NCBI RefSeq assembly: GCF_032854445.1
Contig: NC_088302.1
Coordinates: 1-64,000, forward strand
Length of the DNA stretch: 64,000 nt
Reading direction: 5' to 3'
Source: Liolophura sinensis
Taxonomy: Eukaryota; Mollusca; Polyplacophora; Chitonida; Chitonidae
Below are positions 34,220 through 46,900 of this stretch, one piece after another (position 1 is the first letter of the stretch; every line of letters starts with the position of its first letter). Below the pieces are notes generated by a model. The model had not been told where the DNA came from. It saw only the letters and a list, made by a program, of their open reading frames with translations, and made no database searches. The position numbers were made by a program, and so were the translations under genes.

Positions 34220-35400
34220 CCAGTTTATAACGTCCAACCTGAACTCTCCGTCTTTACAGAAGATGAAATTTCTTAATATCTTCTTAACATTACAGCAAGC
34301 TGTCACAATCCAATATCTTTGACGGATTTCAGCAAGGACGTCTTCTTTTCTAAAGTGTCCCAGAAGACTGTAATAATATCGAATGATATCACAAATTCCT
34401 CTTTATTCAAGATTGGTTCGAACTGATTGAATGAACTTGACCTTAACTTTGTCTTTCCTCCTGAGATATTCTACTTCCTCGGGAAGATTTTTCTCTCCGT
34501 TAGAATCAAAATCCGTGTTTTTGAATCTGTTGATTCCTTAACCGTCAAGGGACCTTGATTCCACTTCAGAGGAGATTTTGTCAATGCTATCTTGAAGAGC
34601 AGCGCTTTGAATCGGGGTATCCATGTAACGCTTTTCTTAGTCGCATGCATGAGAAATGTCTGCACAAGAAATCCTCTAGGATATCTGGACCAGCCACACT
34701 TATCGGACGGTGAGCCTTCTGTTATCTGTGTTTAATGCTAATTAAACCCACTCGCTCACTATGGTATGCGGTGTTGAGTTTGGATTACAACAACAACAGT
34801 CACATATGGTAACCGAATGTCACAGATTTCTGGTATAGAAACGTATTAAGAGCTGATGTACAACTCATAGTTTATAAAACAGGTATGTACTGCTGGAGCT
34901 TCTATGGTCTTATCTTAGTTAGAAGCCATTTAGATACTTATTTCCGATCAAAATGATTCATGTCACTTTGTAAAATCCGCCATGATGATTAGCATTTCCG
35001 ATTGAAAGGTTTGGAATATAGGCTTTTGATATATACATGTACGAAAACGGCTCGCGCTGTATTTGCATGATTAGAAAGAGCAGATTTTATCGCATCGGTG
35101 TTTTTTTAAATTAATATTTAAGATTGCATAATTTGATAGAAACTGAGGGGTTTTTATCTATGTGTGCATGAAGATGAAAAGTTACTGAGTTACTGTAGTA
35201 TACAGCTGCATGGTATCTTTACGGTCCCAAGACACAGTTTATACATCACCTGACATTCCGGAGGGAATCATTCCAACACATTAACCTGTCGTAATATTTT
35301 TTTAACTGCTAAAAACTGTTCACCTACTACAGCCGTATCTACAAGCCGGCAAGAGTTCTTCCCTTGAAAACTCCTTCTCGCAAACATCATTGCTGATTCC
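34220..35400. other. No gene recognised
   Basis: Mixed AT-rich sequence; short ORFs only. Confidence 0.4.
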
Positions 35401-35414
35401 CATGGAATATTTGA

Positions 35415-35665
35415 ATGTATACATGAGTGCTTTTGGTTTAACATTGACAACAATGAGTCATTACATATGTGTATATAGACTATCTTTTTGATGCCGGGCA
35501 AGTCCATGTCGCTAAAGTGCTGCCGCCACTGAAATATCATGCTGAGGATACGAGACATGAAACCCCACCGAGTCACACTACATGGTCACCGGGCCAACCA
35601 GTCCTGTTTTCTTGCTCTAACCCTTTAGTGTCAAGTCCCAAGCCAGGCAGCCACAAATACTATCT
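35415..35665 (-). mobile_element. SINE-B copy, partial
   Basis: It contains GAGTGCTTTTGGTTTAACAT, AAGTGCTGCCGCCACTGAAA, TATCATGCTGAGGATACGAG, CACCGGGCCAACCAGTCCTG and TTTTCTTGCTCTAACCCTTT in the order of the other SINE-B copies. Confidence 0.7.
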
Positions 35666-35850
35666 TTGGTATGAATTTGTATCTCCCGACTCCGAGGGGG
35701 GCTCTCTATCCATTAAGGCCACCGAGGTTAAAATAAATCGTTACGCTGGGTTTTCTTCCAAAAATTATATTGGAACAATACAGACTGAAAATATAACTAT
35801 TTTGTGTTCGAATATCGAATCGAATAATTGCATCAAATAAATGAATGGAG

Positions 35851-36102
35851 TATTTATTTATTTATTTAGTTATTTATCTGATTAGTGTTTTACGCCGTAC
35901 TTAAGAATATTTCACTTATACTACGACGGCCGGCATTATGATAGGAGGAAACCGGGCAGAGCCGGGGGAAACTCAGGACCATTCGTAGGTTGGTGGCAGA
36001 GCTTCCCACGTACGGCCGGATAGGCAGCCAGCATGACCTAGACTTGATGAGAGGGTCATTCCTCTGCGCTAGGGCGCTAACCAACTGAGCCACAGAGGCC
36101 CC
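35851..36102 (-). mobile_element. Full-length SINE-A with 7-bp target-site duplication
   Basis: Flanked by AATGGAG at 35844-35850 and 36103-36109. The minus strand reads GGGGCCTCTGTGGCTCAGTT, GGTTAGCGCCCTAGCGC (A box), then TTCCCACGT-type centre, CGGTTTCCTCCTATCATAAT and the tail (AAAT)n. The clean duplication shows a target-primed insertion; this is the best-preserved copy. Confidence 0.94.
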
Positions 36103-36309
36103 AATGGAGCATTGAGAGTAAATCCATATTTCTGTAATGGTATCACCAAATACCCGGGGTAAATATCTGTCTCAAACGCTACCAAAACATAAACCTTTTA
36201 CGTCGAAGTCTATAGAGATTAACAGATGATAAACAGAGCAGAGCAAAGCCTCTATTTTTAATCTCTAGAATCATAAGACTGCTTTTTAAAATCCGCTACA
36301 ATATTCATC

Positions 36310-36660
36310 GCCAAGTTGGATATGTGAACAGTTGCAATCAAAGCGGAACTGACATGCATATTTTATTATCGACAACTAATATACCAGCATGGTACACGAC
36401 TTGAATACTGATTTCACTCATTCGCCTAGAGCACACCTTGTGCCTTCCCAACATTATTGTAAACTGTTGACTGCTTCCCCTTGCGTGATTCCGCCCAGGT
36501 TTCGTACTTTATATACTTTCTTAGTTCCTCGGTGGTTTGTGTTAAATGTCGTTCTTTTTTTTTTCATTGGTCTTGCGATTATTGACCTGGAACGTCCATA
36601 TTGGTGGACAGCTGGTGTACAAATGTCTGTTTCGAGGGACAGAATCACTGTTGTCCGATA
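36310..36660. repeat. Interspersed repeat family D, copy 2
   Basis: GAACAGTTGCAATCAAAGCG, AAACTGTTGACTGCTTCCCC, TGTGTTAAATGTCGTTCT, GCGATTATTGACCTGGAACG and TGTACAAATGTCTGTTTCG parallel copy 1 at 27965-28365. Confidence 0.7.
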
Positions 36661-37103
36661 ATTGTAACAAACTTTCGTGGCGTATAGTAGCAAGACAATG
36701 TATAACAAAAACATGTTCAGTGTTTTCTGTTGTACAATGTCACAATTCAAAAGTATTCAGCGAGAGATAAACGATGATAATTTACATAAATATCACTCAC
36801 TAGCCACTCATTGTAACAGTAGGTAGGGTGACAACGAATCTCATGAGTGTGACTACCGTCCCAGGTTTTCAATGCTTTGGCTCATCTCATGGGTGTGACG
36901 GTACAGTACTAGTAGAGAAAATGTGCTACCACCAATATAAACACTTTTGATTCTCTAAAGAATATACGAGAAATTATTAGGAATCGAAATATTCCGCTGA
37001 CGAAATTAAATTTCTAACTGTGAGCATAGGAAAGTTATTCATGGTTTATATGTTCTAACATGCTCTAGAGTAATTATCATCACAAAACACAGGGATACAA
37101 ATA

Positions 37104-38508
37104 TAAACTGATGGCCAAAATAAGCTTTACAAAGAGTTCAAATCAATTTATTTTGCCAAAGCAAAAAACAGGCATGTTTAATATATTGAAAAGTCCAATG
37201 ACTTTAGATATTGAAAGTCGTGAGTAAGAGGGACAAAGCAGCCTTCAAATTGTTTTACAAGGTGAACAAACAGAGCGGGGGTAGAAAAATAGTCAGCCCC
37301 ATCTTGGTTAACAATGGGCAGAGTATACAAAATTTTTAAAAATCAGTCTATCCCTTGCTTGAGTGCATGCAAAAACTCCGAAGCATAGAAAAAATCAGAC
37401 GTCTGATGAGATGACGTGGGATTCGTTGCCATTCATCTTGGAGAGCGAACGCCAGTTCTTGCCCGTTGGCTGTTAGGTGTGGCCGGTGTCTTACTGGACG
37501 ACCCATGATATCCAAAGGTGTTCTATGGGGGGGTCATCTGGGGAACGCTGACGTCGTTGGCGTCCAGGAAGTTCTACCACGTGGCTGCTGTTAAAGGAAT
37601 GGCAGGACAATAGGACGTAGAATTTTATCCAAGTAACGTGGAGTTGTTAAGCTCCCGTAGATGATGACCAGTGAGTCCGTTCCTCTCCACAAATCCCACT
37701 ACACACCATCATGCTGCCACCACCAAACGGTACTACCTCCTGGACGCATGATGCAGCCGTTCGTTCGCCTCTTCGACGGTAAATTCGCTGTCTGCCATCG
37801 GCTTGGAACAGGCAAAAGCGGCTTTCATCCGTGAAAACAACACGTTGCCAATCACGTCGCTGCCAACGGCGTACAATTCCAGCCCATCGCAACCCTCTGG
37901 CGACGAAGTTCGGCTGTCAACAACTGCCCTGTGAATGGTCGATAGGCTGTAATTCCGTGAGTCATGAGTCCTCCTGGACACGGTCTGCCGACTGACCTGT
38001 GACTTAAGGCATTGATTGACGATGACGTCACAGTCGGGACGCGGTTCCTGAAGTGTTAGGTGCCCTAGGCCTGCCTGTTACCCTAGGTCTGCCTATTCCT
38101 TGGCCTGTCCCAATGTCTGCCCTGTCTGTCTGTAACGTTGTAAATCGAGTTTTACACAGTTACATGAGAGCAGCCGGGGACCATACCCCAGGGCCTGTTG
38201 TGTTGTTCTGGAGCCAATCGAGGCAATACTTTTGGTGGGTTTTAGTCAGTGTGCAAGTCCAGCAAACTGTGTGTAACGTTTTTATACACTTATTACACGT
38301 GCAGTTGCGGCCATCCATGGGTCACGTGATTTTTCAACTTTCTTCGTTGTCTGAAAACAAATTCGTGTGGGCGTATATGACGCTTGTCACACATGGGAAT
38401 ATGTTTCATACAATGTTTTCCTACAATAATTTCGTACTAATTTGCTGAAAAGGCTGGTTAAATTTAACTCACGGAGTCGTAAAGTTTTTTTTGGCCGTAA
38501 GTTTTTAG
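37104..38508 (-). mobile_element. Second Tc1-like transposon, degenerate
   Basis: The ends ATAAACTGATGGCCAAAATA (left) and TTTTTTTTGGCCGTAAGTTT (right, inverted) are imperfect TIRs, about 1.4 kb apart. Inside, the minus strand keeps HGITAYRPFTGQLLTAELRR in pieces, then RDWQRVVFTDESRFCLF and the basic block ADGRQRIYRRRGERT, then GGGSMMVCSGICG. The 3' half keeps only scraps such as ELAFALQDEWQRIPRHLIRR. Its family differs from the 23.8-kb element in TIR sequence, and it is older. Confidence 0.88.
37647..37981 (-). pseudogene. Tc1-type transposase remnant
   Basis: The frame 37892-37647 reads MRWAGIVRRWQRRDWQRV, then the first catalytic Asp in FTDES and the RRRGERTAASCV loop. This loop is deleted from the 23.8-kb copy. 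The second Asp and the Glu motifs are not recognisable; the sequence is broken by frameshifts. Confidence 0.85.
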
Positions 38509-38509
38509 T

Positions 38510-40105
38510 ACTATATAAATTTATAATCATGTTCAATATCGTAACATAGTAATCAGAGTATCTTTGTGGCCTAAAGAAATTCGGTGCAGTCGCTGTTCCT
38601 TCTCAAAATATCCACCAGAGAACCTCAGTATTTATCTGTGTCTTATCGATTTAAATTTGTAAAAAAAATCATGAAAACCATACATTGAATCAGCGCCCTT
38701 TTGAAAGAAGTGCACTATATTTAGAAACGTTCTATTCTGTTGGAAGTAATTATTATGTACGGAACACTGCCTTCTGCGACGCACCCCCCCCCCCCCCGCC
38801 CACCCCTTCCGACGATCATGCGAATGTACAATGGATAACAGCATAACATCACTGGTCAGTCGTGAAGTGTAAAACACACACTGGACACATGGGCCCTAGT
38901 TCGACGAAGAATAACTATATTGCCATTTTATTCAACACGGCTGTTGCTATCTTGACATATGCTTGTGTATAGCTAATAACATCTGTCGACTCATATCTCC
39001 TTTACAGCAGACCATTCTCATCCGCTCTTTACATTAAGAATTTGGTCTACGGACTTACTTACCTACTTACCTACGGACTTCAAGTCAAAAAGCAATGTTT
39101 TTTTCTCCCTGCGTGGTATAGTGTATTGTTTTGCAGAAATAGTCGACCCTTCCAAGGCTGACAGGCATCGCTTTGATGTGGTTTCTGCAACCACGGTGCG
39201 CTGTACAGCTATCTTGGTAAACTTTGATTTTTTTATCCCCAGATCAAGGGCGACCACTCTTCTTGACAACATGCACATTATTTCAAATACATGGAACACA
39301 CGGGACGTGTCTGTAAAACGACTTTCACTGTTTGTTTCTTAGTCTGCATGCGCCTCCCAGTGCCTTCTACTATTGGTTATACTGTGTCCATATCTAAAGA
39401 TAACGTATACACACTACATCCAGGAGTAAAGGACCGGAGTTAGATACACGAAAGGTATACGCGTCCAGTACCATACGTCCCGGTGTTGAGTAGCCAGTAT
39501 TTAGGCCAGAATTCGGAAATCTTGAAGTGATCATGTTCACAGACATCCAGAATGACAAGTTTAATTTGAGATGTCGCCATGATCAATTTGCCAATAAAAC
39601 GCTATCAGCAATTCACAGGTGTGCAGGTAAACTGTTATCAGCATTCTAACAACCATAGTCAGGATTAAACCTAGAATGGTGACAAACAGATCTGTTGTCA
39701 AAAATAAGACTGATTTCAATGTGGCATTTAGTAATACAACAGCGTTTCTAAAGTCTTAATGCAAACAAAAAACACACATCGACCGTGAAAATTACGTTTG
39801 TTAGGTAATGACTAGGTTAAACTGAAGACTGTAGCAAAGCGTGGACGGAGTTGTCCGGTTGTCATTACGGTTACACGTTACTGCTGTTTTCTATTACTAT
39901 ACTTGAGTTTTCATCCACATTGTACAGGTTATTTGTGAATTATTACAATGTATCCTATCTCACATACCATTGTCTATGATAGCAAGAAAGTTTAATACAC
40001 CTTATTTGTGGAAAGGCAAAAACAGAGGACAAGTTTTCCAGTAGTGGGTTCACTTACAGAACTGAAATATGTATGTGGAAATGACTTCCATGGGAAAGAT
40101 GGAAC
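38510..40105. other. No gene recognised
   Basis: It contains a 15-base C run near 38785 and short ORFs, one of them 73 codons (39121-39342). It lies beyond the stop of the ADAMTSL gene. I found no clear poly(A) signal on the minus strand close to the stop, so where the transcript ends is unknown. Confidence 0.4.
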
Positions 40106-40111
40106 TCTTAT

Positions 40112-40495
40112 AAAGCCACTGTCCACCGCTATCAAACCACACTCTACTGTTATCAAGTCATTGTCCTCTGTTATCAAGTCATTGTCCACTGTTATCAAGC
40201 CACTCTCCACTGTTATCAAGTCACTGTCCACTGTTATAAAGTCATTGTCCACTGTTATCAAGCCACACTCTACTGTTATCAAGTCACTGTCCACTGTTAT
40301 CAAGTCAATGACCATTGTTATCAAGTCATTGTTCACTGTTATCAAGTCAATGACCAATGTTATCAAGTCACCGTCCACTGCTATCAAGTCAATGTCCACT
40401 GTTATCAAGTCACTATCCATTGTTGTCAAGTCACACTCCAGTGTTATCAAGTCACACTCAACTGATATCATGTCACAGTCCATTGTTATCAAGCT
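40112..40495. repeat. 21-bp minisatellite, about 18 copies, beyond the ADAMTSL stop
   Basis: The unit is TGTTATCAAGTCACTGTCCA plus C. Since 21 is a multiple of three, long frames of TVIKSLS (plus) and ITVDSDL (minus) repeats arise. It lies 340-720 bases downstream of the ADAMTSL stop codon and may fall in its 3' untranslated region. Confidence 0.95.
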
Positions 40496-40833
40496 GCAAA
40501 TCATTGCAGACTATGGGTATCAGGGTATAAGTGGTAGACATTAAATGAAATGTGTGTTTCAAACTTTGCACCAGTTTTAATTAAATTTCCGCTCAAACGG
40601 AAGGAAGGAAATATCCATATACCCTGTGTCTAATAATTCAAATGCTATGACAATTCATCTACGCCAAAACTTTTCTAATCACAGGCACCTACTTTTCACT
40701 CAAAAGTTACACAATTACTGACAAATAAAGAAACGGGTCTGTTTAAAATTCCACAATGTGTCCAGCCGTCTAAAACGTTCACTTCACTACTAGTCCTATG
40801 TTTCTGCTTCACCGACCAGTAGCGCTGCGACTC

Positions 40834-40961
40834 TCACGCCCTACTTATCTGGCCACTTTGTACGCATGAATCACAACACACGGTCTTGTAGTACTTAAAT
40901 ACGCACATCCGGGCCTGCACAACTACATTACAACTGTAAAAAGTATCTTTACAACTGCCAT
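40834..40961 (-). CDS. ADAMTSL exon 14: PLAC domain and stop
   Basis: The acceptor TCTTGCTTTGCAG leads into ATGGCAGTTGTAAAG. With one base from exon 13 the frame reads DGSCKDTFYSCNVVVQ, then MCVFKYYKTVCCDSC, and stops at TGA (40836-40834). The six cysteines (C1086, C1093, C1102, C1111, C1112, C1115) have the PLAC pattern ending in CCxSC. It has no internal methionine start, so simple ORF scans miss it. Confidence 0.92.
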
Positions 40962-43900
40962 CTGCAAAGCAAGAGAAAAAAGCGCATGATTTAAAAAAAA
41001 TAATTTTACAGTGCTAAAGTACTTTCTAAATATTTTGATATCATATTTCTATATTAAACGCTAATAACATTATCGGCAACAAAACATAAGCCTTCTTTCA
41101 TAAAGAATGGTGTGAAGAAACTGCCCAGCCAACGTAAAAAGCCGGAACCTAATTTAAGTTCCAATAAAAAACTTTATTGAAACTAAGAGCCCATTTCAGA
41201 ACTGACGATGAATTTTTTGATATAACAAATGCTTGATTAACCTAAATGTAGTGTAAATAAATTGCGTGATTAACTGTAAGAATATAATACTAATAAGAAA
41301 AAGAGGCAAAAAAAGTAATAAAAATGCACTTTCTAGGTGTGTGAGCGTTCACCTGTTGGTTTGTGAGTTCGATGACAGGAATGGACATTGCAGCTCTCTC
41401 TGATCACAGGTTTGTCATTCTGCCGGCAGTCTGGGCTCGGAACTTGTTTATCATCTAAACATTTAACCTCACGGGTTCTGTAACCAGTACCACAGGATGC
41501 TGAGCACTGTACATGAGACAAAGGGAACAACTTAGATACACCGTGAGTGACGGATTCTGTCGCTAAACTCCCCATACAACAGTACTCAGTAAAATCAAAA
41601 GGTTCATTGACATGACCGCTGTGAGTGAAGGCGAGTTGTGCAAACAATAAGACATTGACCTGAATTGAGTTTACACAATGCAACATTTACCTGAAGTGAT
41701 TATACGCAACGACACATTGGCCTGCAGTGATTATACGCAATAAAAATTGACCTGCTGTAAGTATATGCAATGAGACATTGGCCTGAAGTGAGTATACATG
41801 ATAACACATTGACCTGAAGTGAGTGTATACAATAAGGCATTAACCTGAAGTGAGTATACACTGTAAGAAATTGACCTGAAATGAGTATACGCAGTGTGAA
41901 ATTGACATACGTCATGACAAAAATGACCTGAAGTGAGTGTATCCAACTGAACATTGACCTGAGATCGGCATGAACAATAAGACTTGACCTGAAGTGATTA
42001 AACACAACCAGGCATTGGCCTGAGGTAGGTTTACACAATAAGATTTGACCTGAGGTGGCTACATGCAAAACACATCGACCCAAAGTGAGTGTGCACAGTA
42101 AGACATTGACCTAAAGTGAGTATACACAATGACACATTGACCTGAAGTGAGTATACACTATGAGACATTGATCTGAGGTGAGTGTACGAAATGAGACATG
42201 GGCCTGAAGTGAATGTACGCATTAATAAATGGTCCTGAAGTAGGTATAAATGACAAATTGACCACAAGCGGATATACATAAATGACATATGGACCTAAAG
42301 GGGCTGTACACAATGAGACATTGATCTGAAGTGATTATACACTATGAGACATTGACCTGAAGTGAGTATACAAGATGACAAAATAATGACCTAAGTGAGT
42401 ATACACAATGAGAGATTGACCTGAAGTGAGTATACACAATGAGACATTGACCTGAAGTGAACTTACGCATTGAGAAATTGACATGAAATGAATATTTGTA
42501 ATGACAAAAATGACCTGATGTGAGTAGACCCAATGAGACATTGACCTGAAGTGAGTATACACAAAGAGACATAGACCTGAAGTGAGTATACACCATAAGG
42601 CATTGATCTGAAGTGAGTATACACAATAAAACATGGACCCCAAGTGGGCACACACAATAACACGTTGACCTGAAGTGAGTATATACAAAGAGCCATAGAC
42701 CTGAAGTGAGTATACACCGTAAGGCATTGACCTGAAATGAGTATACACAATAAAACATGGACCCCAAGTGGGCACACACAATAACACATTGACCTGAAGT
42801 GAGTATACACAAAGAGACATTGACCTGAATTGAGTATACACACAAAGGCATTGGCCTAAAGTGAGTATGCACACTAAGACATTGAATCTATGTGGGTATA
42901 CACAAGAAGACATTGACATGAAGTGGATATACAGAATGAAATATTGATCTGAAGTGTGTATAGACAATAAAACATAAACCTTAACTGGGCATACGTGGTG
43001 AAACATGGACCTGAAATGGTTCGGGAGGGACACGTGACCCACTCCACCCATACCCGCGCTGTCCTGGTGGGTAGCTCTGAATCTGGGCAGGCGCTTTTAG
43101 CCATGTAGACATTTATGTGTTTTTATGGTGCGTGTATATTAAGCTTTAGAACTGTTCCTTCTTATGTCAAGTTTTCTGTCAAAAATCGAGCAAACAGCAG
43201 CAAAGCTAGACAGGATTTCCTGTACACATATAGGAGGGAGCGATGTTTTACCTGGCCCCAGTCCTTCATGTACCATTCTGGCCGGCATCGCGGTAAGTTC
43301 TCACAGGACCTCACTGAGATGGGCTTTTCTTCCATTACACAGTTTTCATCCTCCACCACCGTTACAAAATCCAACCCCAGTTTCTTCATGCACAGAACGT
43401 CTCTCCGCTGAACACCCACGCCACAAGTGGAGTTACACTACCAGACGATGAGAAAATGTTACAACGTTATTAGAAAATCACCGTTAAAATGCCATGGCGT
43501 CAAGCAATAATCAAAGAAATAAATCAAAATACGAGGAAAAAATCCACATAAGAAATGGGCAAGGGCACCACGATTTACGGTCAGGCTCAAGAAAAGTAAC
43601 CTTTACTCTGTTTTCTATGTCGATTAAAGGAGGAGACCTACAGATGTTTATAGCCTGAGAATTCTATCAAAATTCCAACGTTCAAGTTATTTACCAAACA
43701 CTTGACTCTTCGAAATCGACCATTAGGCACTGAGGAAAGTTCAGTGATCAGATGACATTCTACTCTTGAGAAACAATAATCCCACCCGCCTGTTGTCCAG
43801 GGTAAACTGGTCACACAGACCGATGAGACACTGCTCAATTCATCTGCTAGCTACCACGCTTCCTGTTTCATCTCTCCAACGACCAGATCAAAGCAAGCCT

Positions 43901-46900
43901 TTGAAATCTCAAACGCAAATCTCAAACGCAAGCCTGAATGTTTGAAGCTTGGTTTGTTGCTTTAACTGGCATGATAATGCGGTGAAGCGTGCGAGCTGTT
44001 GGATGTAGTCTTCTTTCTTACAATTTTCAAGAATTTTCTTGGGAAGTAACTTGCTTGCCTTGAACCAGGGACCTGTAAACCATTTTCCTCCGCAGGGTAT
44101 ATCCGTTTTACAGGAGCGCTCTTTGTCAGGTTTGTGGAACTGTCTACATTTATTGTCTTCTAGAGGATTGCCACGCGGACCTGCACAGTGGATCTTCCGC
44201 TCCTGTTTTCCTTCTCCACATGCTGCTGAGCACTGAAAATGTCAATCAGAAATCAGACCGTAACATCAATTAACAATAGCTTCGTTATCTCCGCGTCAAA
44301 CAGAATTCTTTCGCAGACAATTCTCTAAATATCGCAGATTGGGGCATGCATTTACATGGATATCCTCTGAAACTTTTCGGCATACATGTAACATAAAGAT
44401 AGGTCCTATTGAAGCCTTGGTGGAGGGTCTTACATGTTCAGGCCACTGAGTATAAAACCATCCTATTCCACACGATCCAAGATCACAGACCTCTCTCTGC
44501 GAGGGTTTACGGCCTCTACGGCTACACTGCTTGTCATCGGCGGTCTGTCCGCTCAACGCCTGACACACCACGTCACGCGTCCGCTCACCTTTACCACAGA
44601 GAGCCGAACACTGAAATATCAGATATCTCAATGTAAGTACACAAATGACAGTTTTCATCACAGTACTGCAATAAGGCGAATAACATAATAAAAACACTTG
44701 CAAAGTCTGAAGTTAGGAATAAGACAAAAATACGATTAGCAACTTAAGGTTGCCGCAAAAGAGAGACGCAAAATATCTATTCTAAAACTGAAACCTCTGT
44801 ATTGATCCACTTAACAGAAGGGAAATATTGTTATAATAAGGCACGTATTCCATGTAACGAAGCTTTGACAGCCTTAGTGCTAAAATCGTGCCAGTGCACT
44901 GTGAATGGTTTACCCGAGTCCAGTTGCCCGGAACCCACAGAAAGCAGCTTTGCTCCCCACATCTCTGAGCTGATATGGGTCTGACCAGTCCTGAACAGTC
45001 CTTCGTATCCACCGTGATGTTGACTCCTGCGGATAACTTTCGCTTACACATCACTTCCCTCCTCTGTACCCCCGTGTCACAACTGGCCGAGCATCCGCCC
45101 CATTCTGTCACGTGCCACCTTCAATCCGCCAATGAGGTATCATTTAACACAAAGTTTAAAGAGGTATACAAAGCAAATTTTGCAATTTAAAGTTTAGATT
45201 TTATCTCACGTAGACTAGTTACCTTATCCAAGTCTAAGAATGTTTGTATGATCACAATGTAGTTAGAATATTATGATCATATTAAACTACTGCAGTATGG
45301 CGCCTAATACTTTTATGCTAACAGAGCATTGTATTTTTCTGCAAATGTACATTTATTTCTTGTTTCACTCGAGACATATAGCTGTAAATCAATGCTTTTA
45401 TCACTGTGACAGATTTACAGTCAGTCAACTGGTTCGGTTGGGCAAGCCTGTTTAGCATAAGTGCAAGACAACATTTTTGCTATACCTGGCAAAATCTTGT
45501 TCATTACCATATACAAATGCAACATTATGGCTAGAAAAAATATGAAACTAAGATACTTCGTCTGAAATAACCGACAGGGGCACCTATGAAAAGTATTTGG
45601 ATCAGTGGGCTCATATGTAGCCAGAGTCACTTACCCGAATGGGGAAAGGGCTTCCCTACAGATGATGTTCTATTTGCCCGACGGGACAGGGGCTTCCTTA
45701 AGCATGACTATGTAAGCTTCAGTTACCCAACTGGAATGGGGGATTCCTTACAGATCACTGTGTAAGTTCCACTACCCACCGGGCAGAGGCCTTCCTTACA
45801 GATGACTCTGAGTTCCAATCCTCAGTCGGACAGGGGGCTTCCTTAAAGATGACTGTGTGTGTTACAAAACTGGACAAGGGGCTTCCTGTCAGGTGACTAT
45901 GTGAATTCCACGCACAGAAGTGAAAAAGAGGGTTTCCTGACAGATGACTGTGAGTTTCACTTACTCGGTCGGACAGGAGGCTTCCTTACAGATGACCTGA
46001 CGAGTTACAGATACCCGACTGGACAGGGGGCTTCCTTACAGATGACCTGACGAGTTACAGATACCCGACTGGACAGGGGGCTTCCTTACAGATGACCTGA
46101 CGAGTTACAGATACCCGACTGGACAGGGGGCTTCCTTACAGATGACCTTGTGAATACCACTTGCCCAAGTAGAAAGAGGGCTTCATGACAGATGAGTTCC
46201 ACTTACTCGGGCTTCCTTAGAGTTGACTGTATGTGTTCCATATAACCAACTGGACAAGGGTGCTTCTTTCCAGGTGACTGTGTGGGTTCCACTTACTCGA
46301 TCGGACAGGGAACTTCCTTACAGTTGACCGTATAAGTCCCAGTTACCCAAATGGATAAGGGGCTTCCTGGCGGGTGACTGTGAGTGTTCCAGTTACAAGA
46401 CTGGATAAGGGGCTTCCTGCCAGATGACTGTAAGTTCCGCTTACCCAACTGGAAAGGAGGTTCCCCTACAGACAACTGTGCGAGTTCCACTCACCCAACT
46501 GGACATGAGGGGTTTTTTTTTACAGAAGACTGTGTGAGTTCCACTTCCCCGACGGAACAGGGGCTTCCTTACAGATGACTTAATGAGTCTCACTTACCCG
46601 GTCAGACAGGGGGCTTCCTTACAGACGACTGTGTTAGCTCCACGTCCCCAACTAGATTGAGGGCTTCGCCACAGATGACTCTGAGTTCCACTACTCAGTC
46701 GGACATAACCCTTCCTTACAGATGACTTTTATTAGATCCACTTACCCGGTCGGACAGGGGCTTCCTTAAAGATGACTGTGTGAGTTATAAAACTGAACAA
46801 GGGGCTTACCCGGTCAGACATTTCAGTTACCCAAATGAACAAAGGGCCTCCTGCCAGGTGAGTTTGTGATTTTCACTTACCCAAGTGAAATGCGGGCTTC

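Noticed and set aside
40008-40544. 178-codon plus ORF with heptads TVIKSLS
   Set aside because: The 21-bp repeat keeps both strands open. No start context, flanking exon or hydrophobic heptad pattern supports a coiled-coil protein.
42335-43051. 238-codon minus ORF
   Set aside because: It lies in the 31-bp array, with repeated LTSGQCLIVYTHFRS; not a protein family.
43020-43104. Minus frame with ARVWVEWVTC, resembling a TSR start
   Set aside because: Phases and order of the ADAMTSL exons leave no gap for it; it lacks the CSxxCGxG core and runs into the array.
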